NCBI GenBank assembly: GCA_030141605.1
Contig: JAQGDQ010000658.1
Coordinates: 37,501-89,827 of the forward strand
Direction of reading: 5' to 3'
Source of the DNA: Tubiluchus corallicola
Lineage: Eukaryota > Priapulida > Priapulimorpha > Priapulimorphida > Tubiluchidae
DNA length: 52,327 nt
Both the position numbers and the translations under genes were made by a program. Numbering within the stretch: position 1 is the first letter of the stretch; each line of letters begins with the position of its first letter. Below the pieces are notes generated by a model. It worked only from the letters and a program-made list of their open reading frames with translations, did no database searches and had not been told where the DNA came from. Shown here piece by piece: positions 12,601 to 25,700 of this stretch.

Positions 12601-15600
12601 AGTGATAGATTCTTGTTCCTGAAGCAGTGAAAAGTTTCCCGGTGCTGTGAAAAGTTTTCCCGTGCTGTGAAAAGTTTCCCGGTAGTGTGAAAAGTTTCCC
12701 GGTGCTGTGAAAAGTTTTCCGGTGCTGTGAAAAGTTTCCCCGTGCTGTGAAAAGTTTTCCGGTGCTGTGAAAAGTTTCCCGGTGCTGTGAAAAGTTTCCC
12801 CGTGCTGTGAAAAGTTTCCCGGTGCTGTGAAAAGTTTCCCCGTGCTGTGAAAAGTTTCCCGGTGCTGTGAAAAGTTTCCTGGTGCTGTGAAAAGTTTCCC
12901 GGTGCTGTGAAAAGTTTCCCGGTGCTGTGAAAAGTTTCCCGGTGCTGTGAGAAGTTTCCCGGTGCTGTGAAAAGTTTTCCGGTGCTGTGAAAAGTTTTCC
13001 GGTGCTGTGAAAAGTTTCCCGGTAGTGTGAAAAGTTTCCCGGTGCTGTGAAAAGTTTTCCAGTGCTGTGAAAAGTTTCCCCGTGCTGTAAAAAGTTTCCC
13101 CGTGCTGTGAAAAGTTTCCCGGTGCCGTGAAAGGTTTCCCCGTGCTGTGAAAAGTTTCCCCGTGCCGCAAAAAATTTCCCGGTGCCGTGAAAAGTTTCCC
13201 CGTGCTATGAAAAGTTTCCCAGTGCTGTGAAAAATTTGCTGTTGAAAATCTTGGCAAATCTTGTAATAAAAGCACAAAAATTTACATCAAGCTGGTTACT
13301 ATATAGTGACCTGTCATCTGCATATATCATGACTTATGTTGCAACTGTGAAAATCTTGTTAATCAAAACAACACACACTTGTTAACGGAAGACGGGACGA
13401 TTTTTCATACACCACCCCTTTCTCAAGCCCGATAAAAACTATGCATTTTAACACAGTTTATACTGCAAAAGCATTATTAACTGCCGTTTGCTGTAGCTAA
13501 TTAATAGACTAAAGCATGAGTTTGCCTTCGCGAAGCGTGACATTGTCACAAGGTAAGGTTAACACTAAGTAACAGACCGAAGTTCATTTCACTGCAAAAT
13601 TCATTGTAGTTTTAACATTAACTCTATCATCTCTAGGTTTCTGACTCAGATAGTGGTGAGGGACATACAGAGGGATCAAGTTTGGTTTTTCATTTACAAC
13701 GATTGGCTGGCTATTGATCGGGGTCCACAGACTGTCATGACTGTATTGCATCCGGCTACGGCAGCACAACTTGTGGTAAATTTACATAGACTAACATACA
13801 TTATCAATAAGCACTGTATCCGGCTACGGCAGCACAACTTGTGGTAAATTTACATAGACAAACATACATTATCAATAGGCACTTTATCTGGCTACGGCAG
13901 CACAACTTGTGGTAAATTTTCATAGACTAACATACATTATCAATAAGCACTGTATCCGGCTACGGCAGCACAACTTGTGGTAAATTTACATAGACTAACA
14001 TACATTATCAATAAGCACTTTATCCGGCTACGGCAGCACAACTTGTGGTAAATTTACATAGACTAACATACATTATCAATAAGCACTGTATCCGTCTACG
14101 GCAGCACAACTTGTGGTAAATTTACATAGACTAACATACATTATCAATAAGCACTGTATCCGGCTACGGCACCACAACTTGTGGTAAATTGTTCATAGAC
14201 TAACATACATTATCAATAAGCACTGTATCCGGCTACGGCAGCACAACTTGTGGTAAATTTACATAGACTAACATACATTATCAATAGGCACTTTATCCGG
14301 CTACGGCAGCACAACTTGTGGTAAATTTACATAGACTAACATACATTATCAATAAGCACTGTATCCGGCTACAGCCCACAACTTGTGGTAAATTTACATA
14401 GACTAACATACATTATCAATAAGCACTGTATCCAGCTACGGCACCACAACTTGTGGTAAATTTACATAGACTAACATACATTATCAATAAGCACTGTATC
14501 CGGCTACGGCACCACAACTTGTGGTAAATTTACATAGACTAACATACATTATCAATAAGCACTGTATCCGGCTACGGCAGCACAACTTGTGGTAAATTGT
14601 TCATAGACTAACATACATTATCGATAAGCATAATGAATGAACTAAGTAAAAAAATAGTTTATTTTTTTCTACAGTGCAGTGGATTGATTGTTCCGCGAGA
14701 CTGTTCATACGTCTTTTTCTAAACAGAAGTTATTGTGATTCGTTATAGGACATGTCATGATTAAAGTGTGAAAAACACAATTAAAGGAAAACACAAACTT
14801 CAAAATTAAAAGACTAAAAAATTCTCTTTTAAATTTTATGTCACTTACATACTGTCTTATTGCCTACAGAGCTAGGTGTTAGTAGTAACGCTGTAAAAGA
14901 CGTAAATTCAAACATTAGCGATGACCGTTAACTCCGACCATTTTAACGGTAAGTCGTTCGAAACAAGTTTAGACAACACTGCGCAAAGTTTGAAAAAAGT
15001 CAGACCTCTTTGCTAACTAAGCAAAAGTTTAAATTACTTTATATTGTCAACAAGATCAGTGTATCTTTGGGTGAATCAGTGGTGCACACTGGGATGGCGA
15101 TGCAGTGCCATTTTGCCAGTTGGTACGAATGTTTTTCATTATTAAGAATTTTCTGTTTCATTTGCATGAGTCCTTCAAGTAGGTAAGCCTAATGCTAAGT
15201 AATATAGCTTTCTCTGGAAAGTTGTTTGTGTTGTGTGTTATAATATCCATTTCTTTCCCTCTAAATGATTTATATTCTTTTAATTACGTTTATTGTAGAT
15301 CTGTTTGCAGTAACATTACACTGCAGGGGTGTGCAAATTGCGGCCCGCGGGCCACTTGCGGCCCGCCGAGAGAATTTGTGCGGCCCGCGAAGAGATTTGT
15401 CAACCTGATGAAAGTGCGGCCCGGGTGATTAATTGAGTGTATCCAGCTGAAGTCCGTGCCACGATCCCAAAGATAGTGCGAGTAGCTTTTTCTACTAGAT
15501 CGGATGCCATTAACCCTTACAAGACGGTTGTAGTTTAATAACACTGTACTACACAGACTGTGTGATACACATTACTAATATGCACTGTAATGAAATTACC

Positions 15601-16736
15601 ACTATCTGTCCTGAAAGTAGAAATATATGGTTTGTAATATAAATTTTAATAACTTCTAAAATAGTTTCTTGAGTGTAGTAGTAATGACGTACGCAGGTCG
15701 GATGCAAAAAAATCGTCATTAGGCCTTTCTGTACTTGGCTCCTTGGCTCCTAACTGCCTGTGGCCTGCAGGAATTGCTGGAAAGTTTAATGTGGCCCGGC
15801 TAGTCAGATAATTTGCACACCCCTGGGTTACAGTAAAGCAAGTGATCGTTTAAAGGAAATACATCTTTTAAACTGCTTTAAGTAAAAGGCACCACATTGT
15901 TCCTTTGACCTGTATGCTCTACGCAGAGCTTCCTTGCTGTTAAACCACCACCTGCATCTCCATCTGTACAGTATTCCTCGTTTAGCGACGCTAATGCGTT
16001 CCAGCAAAATGCGACGATAAGCGTTCCAGTCGAGCGCACACTATAACTACTGAGCTATTAACTGTTTATTTTTGATTTGCTTCTAGGAATTTCGACATTT
16101 GTTCATGCACAAGATGGTGGGTGACATTCGCAACAATCATCTGTGGGCCAGCATCTTTCTGCGAACCCCTCAGACGGCTTTTAGTCGAACACAGGTCGGG
16201 CAGTTTATGGCTTCGTTGTTCTTTTCTGCTTCTAAAAGTTTTTTAAGCGCTTAGCGAGATTTCTCTGTGAGTTATTGATTTTTATAGGCTTCTGGTGCAG
16301 AAAGCTGTACCTGATTTTTTTTGCATTACATTGCATTACTTTCATTACCATTTACTGACATCATCATCATCATCATCAAGCATCATCGTAGTCATCAATC
16401 TCGTCATCAAGACCGGATCGTCATCATCATCGTCGTAGTATTAATTTACTTTAAGTGTTATCCTGTGATTAAGTTCTAAACAAAATTATTATTGTTATTG
16501 TTATGGTTATTATTACTGTTACTGTTGTTGTCTTCATTGTCGTCATCGTCATCAAGATCGTCATCATTATCATCATCATCATCATCATCATCGTCATCAT
16601 TATCATCATCAATAGCATCATCATCATCATCATGAACAACAACAACATCAACAACAACATCGTCATCATTATCATCATCATCATCATCATCAATAGCATC
16701 ATCATCATCATCATCATCATCGTCATCATCATCATG

Positions 16737-16782
<46 letters not shown>

Positions 16783-19700
16783 TAGTCATCATTATCATCA
16801 TCATCCTCGGCTCAGCACAAGCAGTAACGATGATCAATTATGATGATGACCATCATCATTTCATCTTTACATGCGATGTTTTATTCCGATGATGACCATC
16901 ATCAATTCATCTTTACGTGCGATTTTTTATTCTGATGATGACCATCATCAATTCATCTTTACATGCGATTTTTTATTCCGATGATGACCATCATCATTTC
17001 ATCTTTACATGCGATTTTTTATTCTGATGATGACCATCATCAATTCATCTTTACATGCGATTTTTTATTCCGATGATGACCATCATCATTTCATCTTTAC
17101 GTGCGATTTTTTATTCTGATGATGACCATCATCATTTCATCTTTACATGCGATTTTTTATTCCGATGATGACCATCATCAATTCATCTTTACATGCGATT
17201 TTTTGTTCTGATGATGACCATCATCAATTCATCTTTACATGCGATTTTTTATTCTGATGATGACCATCATCAATTCATCATTACGTGCGATTTTTTATTC
17301 CGATGATGACCATCATCAATTCATCTTTACGTGCGATTTTTTATTCTGATGATGACCATCATCATTTCATCTTTACATGCGATTTTTTATTCTGATGATG
17401 ACCATCATCAATTCATCTTTACGTGCGATTTTTTATTCTTAATCTACCGATTTTTATTTGTGCTTTTTAAAATCACTTTGCTTTCCACGCATGCAGTTTT
17501 TAAGTGCACAAATGGCACTATGGAATTTGATGAGGTCATCTGCATTTTTGCATTATGACTTCACAAAAAGACAACTTGATGTCAGAAATATTATTGTTTT
17601 AAGGAAATTCTGCATTTTTGCATTATGATTTCACAAAAAGACAACTTGATGTCAGAAATATTATTGTTTTAAGGAAATTTTGATCTCTAATTAATAATCC
17701 AGAAAAAATGGCCAAACGGTTTAGTCTAGCAGTAACGCGTGTGCTTTCTGGGAGGACTTGAGTTCGATGCAACAGCCGGGTCATACCAAAGACTTTAAAA
17801 ATGGTACCTGCTGTTGCCTTGCCTGGCGCGTGGTATTTAGGGTAAAAGTGGGGTAATAATAGTCTCTGTAGTTGTAGTTTGTTATTTACAGTCGGCGATA
17901 ATAGCTCTTTGAGCTGATGTTAATTGTTCATCAAAAAGTCGACTTTAAATAAAGATGATTATTATTTACTTTTTATTAAAGTGCTAAAAGTGTTTAGGCA
18001 TTTAACCCTTTGACTACGGTAGCTGACACACTGCCACTTATGTTTTTTTTGTAAGGGACGGAAGGCAGTAGAGCGCCATCCGAGCTCAGTACTAAGCGCA
18101 GTCACCCAGGTCTGTTTATTTCACTGCTACGGCTATGCAAAAACCTTTTAGTAAAGTTTAACAGCCGTGGGATTGGGGTTGCTTCACAACAAGTAACGCT
18201 AACCAGCCAATCAGCATCTGAAGCCAGGTGCATTTCCCTGTGTAGTACGTTCTCCTGCAAAATTGCTTGTTGATAGTTGGTGAAATGTGTTTAGTCATTT
18301 GTTCTGCATACTTATAAAATAATTAAAATAATTGCATGTTATGGATTAGCAATATGGATTTTTGTGAAAATTGGCTTCTAAATATAAGTATGTGTTTATT
18401 TGTGTGGGTGTGTGCATGCATGCATGCTTGGATGAGTGCATGTATGTGTGTGTAAATAAAACTAATATTCAATATTAGCATTTATTAATAGATGACTATT
18501 TGTTTATTTATAAGATTATGTTTTTAGTAACACACCACAAGAAGTTATTGTGAAATATGCAAAAACCAAATTGGCCCTGTTAAAAAGCAACAACGTAGTG
18601 AAAGGGTTAAGCACAAAAAACGGGCCACAAAATGGAGAAACGACTCAACAACACGTGTTTAGTGTTTTCTGTTTTGTCTGGCAAAAGAAACTTAATCACG
18701 TTTGTAGAAAACTGGCTATTTGTTTTACAGATTTTATTTTCCGCTCATTGTAAAAAAAAGGTGAAACTGCAATAGAAACAATAAAAAAGAACATCAAACA
18801 AAAATAAATCAATAACAGACGTGCAAAAAATAAAAAAGGAACAAGCATTAGCAAACTAACAAGCATACTGAAGCAGAATTTACTAATAAATAAACTTCCT
18901 GACATATCACAAATCAACATGCACGCCTACACCCATATGCATATGCAGTTGCAAAAATCAATAATTAGGCATCACTGTAACACTATCAGAAACTATTAAG
19001 CTGACAAATAAATTACTGCAAAGCTTTGCATAAAAATGAAGAAACACATGAACTTACAAACGTTTGAGGATCTGTAGAAAAAACTTTAAGCCAGTTTTCA
19101 GAAATCAACAGAGACATACAGATTTTACAACAGTGGCAGACTGACCACACAACTACTGGACTCTATGCCACTAGAACAGGATTTGTTCCTATTCTAAGGC
19201 TATCTAACCTCTCATGCAAAAGCGGCCAAGCATGTCAAACAAACTCTACAGGTAATGCAAAAATGAATAATGATGCTCTAGAATCACCACACCTGGCTTC
19301 ACTGTACCCATGCTATCCTGAGAGATAACAAACATTGTCTAACTTCACTGTACCCATGCTAGCCGGAGAGATAACAACGTACTAACTTGTTTTGTTACTT
19401 TGTTTTTCAGAGGTTATCTTGTGCTTTATGCATATTACTATTGGAAATGTTGACCAATTTGATGTTTTATGGAATCCCTACGGACGATCCCGCTGACCAG
19501 TACGACGTGGGCGATGTCCACTTTTCTTGGGCGTCAGTTGCCATAGGTAGATAGATCTAAAACCCTTTCATGCACCAACTAATCCGATAGATCACAAGGG
19601 GCTGTGTGGTCATGATGTCGCACTTGAAATGCCCCCAGAGGACTGTAGTTCAAATCCGGGCTCAGTCTTAATCTTGATTTTTTTTCTTTTTCAGCTGGTT

Positions 19701-22700
19701 TTGTATCAGAAATTTCACAATTGAAATTAAGATTTAATTAATCCAAATTGAAACCCAGTACATATTATGTGGTTTTATGTACAATTAGTCAAAACGTTAT
19801 TATATTAGTGCTTCTCATATACACTTTGTGCAAATTAAGCAGGAGCAATATGAACTGTACTATTTATTTAATGAAATCTAACTAAATTGCCATTTTTTGC
19901 ATAAGTTATATGGCTGAGATCTGAAGAACGGGAACGGGCCATGGGCGGTGCTGGCTATGGAGAGACAGCCCGTTCGGCAGTGGGTGTAGTAGGCATATTT
20001 AGAATTTGCGAGAGGGCCACGGTGTCCCGCAACGGGCGCTTTCCCAGACCCAACTCGCGATTTTTTTTAGAAATTTTGGTTAAACAGCCTGCAGAAAAAA
20101 CATTCTAGTGGCACCTGGTGGACTCTCAGAAGGAGATATACGGCTCTTTAGAAGGAGGAAGAACGGGGCTGCACGATGATATGTTCAAATATGTTAGGAC
20201 ACGTCCACCAAGAGGAGTACCGACGAGTTAATTAGATGTTCTATTTTCCGCAATTTTCGCTTAGAAAACTGCTGACGCAAAGCCATTGTTCTGACGTCAT
20301 CCATTATACTCTGTCTATAACCTTGGACTTTAATTCAGTAAAAGCTGCTGCTGCTGACTTTGCGTTAGGAAAATAAACGAACACTAGGTAGGATGTTCGC
20401 GCATTGTTGATTATGAGTGCATTTATACGCAAAATGTTTTAAGGGCCTTTGCTAGATTTCTAACTAATTTGTAGTAGCACTTGAGCTTCGAGATGTCATT
20501 TTAAAGGACAAGAAAAGGGGCACCTTAAGTAGAGTTCAGAAAAATTGTCTTAAAAAGTTATATTGCTTTACAGCAATTTTATGCATATATCTTACTCGCA
20601 TTGAAAGTAATTTTTGTTTATTTACATTTTAAATCTCCCGCGATACTGTTAGGGCGGCACTATTACATGACGTCATGTACCAAACGTAAATCAAGGGAGG
20701 AAAAGACAAGGTCAAACAATGTCCCAAAAAACTTTCCATGCAAATCTATTACTTAGCTTTCACTTACCTGCTGGAAAGATTTATGTAACTAGAAAAGAAA
20801 ATTATTAAGTTATTTAAAATGTTTTCACCAATTGATCAAATATCGTCAGCTCACCCTCCAGGTTACGCCACTCCCTAACCAAAAACGTATTTTTAATCTT
20901 ATTGACAAGATTAATGTCAATAGTAATTTTAAATTTTACTTAGTCAGTGAAGTTTACGCTACGAATTCTTTAATCATTTTTTCAGGCTTTACACTATGTT
21001 ATCTAAACATGTTTCAAACGACTTGTCGTAAAAATGGCTGCATCTAACGGCCATCGCTGGAGTTTAAATGTACGCATTTGTACGGTATGACTGCTGATCG
21101 AAATCCTGTATTCAAAAGAGCAGTATGTACGTGATATAAAATTTCATGACAATTTTTTTAAGCTTTATGTTTATGAAGGGTTTTCTTGTGCTTTAATATT
21201 AATTTTACTTTTTCATTATGTACCTTATTGTTGTTGGCATACTTTGTTCTCGGAAGATAATGGAGTGTGCGCCAAGAGAGTCAGTTATTGATCACATTGA
21301 TGGAGCTGCAGCGTCGACTGTGGCTGAGCAATGCGATCCTTGCATTTGTACACGTATGTATGAGATGCTCTGGCGAATAAACGTATGTACAAGTAACGTA
21401 TCTGAGTTTAATGCATGCATGCTTTCCTCTCATTGGTTACTTTAAGAATGCCTAAACAAGCTTGATTCCTACAGGTCATGGAAAAGTGAATTTCTTGATC
21501 TGTTTATGTAGCCAAGATTTATAACGTGAAATCACACATCTAAAGTCCTGCCGAAACTGCTCGGTTTTGACATCTTGGATGAGATTGGGAATTAACTGAG
21601 ACGTTCTGATTTATATTATGGCGAAACTTCCTCCTATGTTCAAATTGGAGATGAATTGGCTGTTAATATGCAGTTGGCATCCTTCTGTCTTGGAAGACCA
21701 TGGTGTGTGCGCCAAGAGAGTCAGTTATTGATCACATTGATGGAGCTGCAGCGTCGACTGTGGCTGAGCAGTGCGATCCTTGAACGTCTCCAGGGCGCAC
21801 GCCTGGGCAAGGTGTATGGAGATCCTGAGTTGCCCAGACAACAGGAACCCCCTCTCTTCCTCCCTGGTGTAGTCCAAAGGAAAGCGGAGCAATACGTTTG
21901 GCACCAGGTTGGCTGCAGGAGGTGCCGGAGTCAGTGAGCATGCTGGACTGGTCCGCCTTCGGGGCTCCACTCCTGATTTGGAAGGTCTACTCCTCTATAC
22001 ATGGCCGTTGGGTCACTTGACCTTCTCCAGCCGTTGGCTGTTTGTGCAGCTCCTCCGCCTAGTGTCGAGATACAGTGTGGGCATATAATCACATATTATT
22101 TCCGGGAAAGGGTGCCTACTGTATACAATTGCCACATGTTGTTTCAATAACGTTCCATAGAATTTAACGTGATTCTTGTTTTTGTACTTCGTTGCTTTTT
22201 ACTTTTTGTTTTGGATATAAGCACGTGGTGCCTCCTTGTGTTTTTTTTGCAAACTTATGCTGTTGATAGACAGGTGAGCAAGGACAGGAAATAGGCCATT
22301 TGCGTCATTTTGCAGACTGGATAGGAAACAAGTCATTCTTGTTCAGTACGTCGTGTCGTTTTATAACAAAATTTTGTTGTCGAGTTCTCTTTAGCAAGTT
22401 AGTAAGATGCGGCAAAGATGTAAGTTTGATTTCTTCATATTTCATAATATTATCATACATTTTCATTATAGCAGTTAATTATCCTTTTAACATTGGATTA
22501 GCAGAAAATGTTTTTATTTGCTTCAGACAAAACGAAGTCGAGTTGCCCATAATTTGTCAGTCAGTCAGTCAATCAGCCAGTCAGTCAGTTAAATATGTCA
22601 TGATGTGATAGTGATTTTGGGACGAGACGATGATTGCCCATTTTGGACAATAAAAAATCATAAATTACATCTAAAAGACTGTTGGACTTGTATTTAGCGC

Positions 22701-25700
22701 ATGCGCACACAGCACGAGAAAACCCTTCATAAACATAAAGCTTGAAAAATTCGTTTTGAAATTTTATATCACTTACATACTGCCTTTTTGCAAGCAGGAC
22801 TTCAATCGGCAGTCACGCTGTATAAAACATGTAAATTTAAACTCCCGCGATGAACGTTAGACGCAGCCATTTTGATGACAGGTCATTTGAAACAAGTTTA
22901 GATAACATTGTGTAAAGTTTGAAAAAATAATCAGAGCATTTGTAGCACACAAGTCACTAACTAAATAAAATTTAAAATTACTGTATATTGTCAATAAGAT
23001 TAAAAATACGTTTTTAGTTACTGAGTGCTGCACCCTGGAGGGTGAGTCAACGACATTTTACCAATTGGTGAAAACATTTTAAATAATTAATAATTTTCTT
23101 TTCTAGTAACATAAGTCTTTCAGGTAGGTAAGCGTGATGCTGAGTAACATAACTTTGCATGGAAAGTCTTTTGGGACATTACTTTAAGATTGCCTTTTCC
23201 TCCTACTAATTTATCGTATAAACTTTATCCCCAGATCTTATGGAAGCTTTAATTTACTTTCAGGTATTGAAAGCAGTTTGATCATTTTTCCCATCAACTT
23301 CATCATTTTCAAGTTCTTTCAAGCTTCTGCTACATTTCCTGGTGATGGACCAAGAGCAGAATGGTAGGACATTTTTAGTAGATACTTGCAGCACTACAAC
23401 ACTAGCATGTGTACAGCAGTCGCTGCTTAAAACACTAGCATGCATAAACACAGTTAAATACAAAGCTAGAATAACCGAACTTCTGACTGAACTGTAGAAA
23501 TTTCTCAACGCGTACCTTCATCACTGCTTGCCTTCACAGCATCCACGCTGCCCAGCAGACACCAGCTTACGTCATTTTTTTCAAATATGCGGGCATCAAC
23601 GTTCATTTGGCGGGAGATAAAAAATATTTAAATTTCTTTTACATTTTAAGCAAAGCATTCTATGCGCATATGTTGTGTGGTGATGTCAATATTTTTCATT
23701 GTGTATATTGTATATTAAAGTGCAATAAATGTTGTTCGACGGTTGGTTCTTCCTTTAAAGGAAAATACGATGATTTTTCATGTACCACCTCATTTTCAAG
23801 CACGGTAAAAAGTGTATACATTTTGACACAATCAATGCTGCCATTTGATTTACAACATTTATATAGCTATTTTATATGCTATCAAGCCCAATTTGCATTG
23901 AAGTGCGTATAAAACTAATGCATGTGATATTTTAAATGGATAGATATTGGACTAAATTCGACTCAGGGGATCGAACTCCAAGATAGCATTGCAGTCTTGA
24001 TACTGCGCATCATGAAGATCCATTTTACTATAGTTGTCTAACTGATTACTTAACTACAAATGTTATGTTAATTAACTAAGTTAATGTCTGTAAACTAGTA
24101 CCTTATACCTGTTATAGCATGTCATTTAACTCTCATAAATTAAAATACGAAAAAACTACACTGTACGGAGTTTATTAACAGCACTAATAGGGAACCAAAA
24201 TACACGTGCACAAAAAGTAACTAACTAACTCAGTAACAGCACTACACCCGAGGAGCACCTGTGTCAGAAATCAAAGCTGTAGCACCTGACCCGACACAGG
24301 TACCTCCGTAACAATATTTTATTTCTGAATATCAATTTTTTACACGAAAATTACAAAATCGCAGACGAAAAGAATACACAACAGCGTGGAAAACTAATAG
24401 GTGAACAAATAAAAAGTAAATATGCTAGTAATGTTAATTATGACGACAATGTTGGCGATATTAGCAATGACAGCTACATGATGGTTATAATGGTGACGAT
24501 AATGACGAATCGGTAATAATAATGATAATTGAGAGTAACAATAATGATGATATTAAGGCACCAAGATCGATCGATGACCTAAACCAATTGAACAAATTCG
24601 TACTATCGCGAGAAATTCGTTAAAATAACGAACAATTCAGGGAGATTCATTTTAGTCACAAAATCGATCAGTTAGACTGATAAAAGTCAGTGAATAGTCT
24701 TTAGCTTACTTTCTGATCTAGCATTTTGAATTTCCATAGGCTTAGGTCACTCCATAGTAATTTCTGCACCTAACTTATTCCACTGTAACAGTTTTAACAA
24801 CAAATAACAACAAAAAAGCGGCATTAAAATCAACATTTAAATTATTATTCAATATTACAGTTGCTTCACTGCTTTATCAATACATATAAGATGTATACGA
24901 GCAAGATACAAAACTGTATTTTTAAAAGTGCTCTCCAATAATTAGCTATTTATCATGTTTCCTACTGCATATTTGGCACTGTCGTACCATACGCATAAAG
25001 AGGCTGAACCACTTGCCCTCCTGTAAGCTGCTGTCCTTGGAACTGTGTTTGCTGCTGAACTTGCACTCCTGGTGTAACCAAAACTCCACTTTGTTGACCA
25101 GGTGCATAGTATACAACTCCTGGATTACTTACTGCTCCGCAACAAACTGCCTTGCAGCAAAGGGACGCAGACCAAATAGAAGCAAGCATTTCTGTAACTG
25201 CTAATGCTATTTGGATCCAGAAAGCAGCCAGAAGAAATTTGTAGGCATTGTAACACTTGTAGTGGTAAATACAATTATCTCGCATATTAACTAAGTATAC
25301 ACTAGCTAAACTTAAAAGAGTGCCTGCAAATACTGCAGCAAGAATACTTAACACCATTAAAGAAACAATTAAGCATTTCCGTTTTTGGCTAGCTGCACGA
25401 AGACCTAAACCACCGGCAATAATAAAGAAAATTCCGCACCAAATGCCAGCACCAATAGAGGAGTCGAAATAACTGATACGAGGATATAGCCCAATGTAGA
25501 TTATTATTGGTATTTCCAGGATAAATGCAACACAGCCACACAGAACCTGCAAAAACATAAACTTGTAACTTCGTTTTGTTAACCGCCTTTGATACACAGA
25601 AACTTCTTTGTGCAAGTGCCAACCATTGCCTTGTACTTCAGCGTCAGTGCATTAAACCCATCTACGAAACATTTTACATTTCGTACTTGTAAACTTCAAC

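Noticed and set aside
12574-13277. Two overlapping minus-strand ORFs of over 230 codons
   Set aside because: They read through a 20-bp minisatellite in different frames; the apparent 20-residue peptide period only reflects the DNA repeat.
13749-14635. Possible series of mini-exons
   Set aside because: Units have donor copies but no convincing acceptor; most likely one donor is used. Reported as an array instead.
23264-23341. Exon 10 ending at GTGATG after 23341
   Set aside because: The resulting frame hits a stop in exon 11; the donor after 23363 keeps it open.
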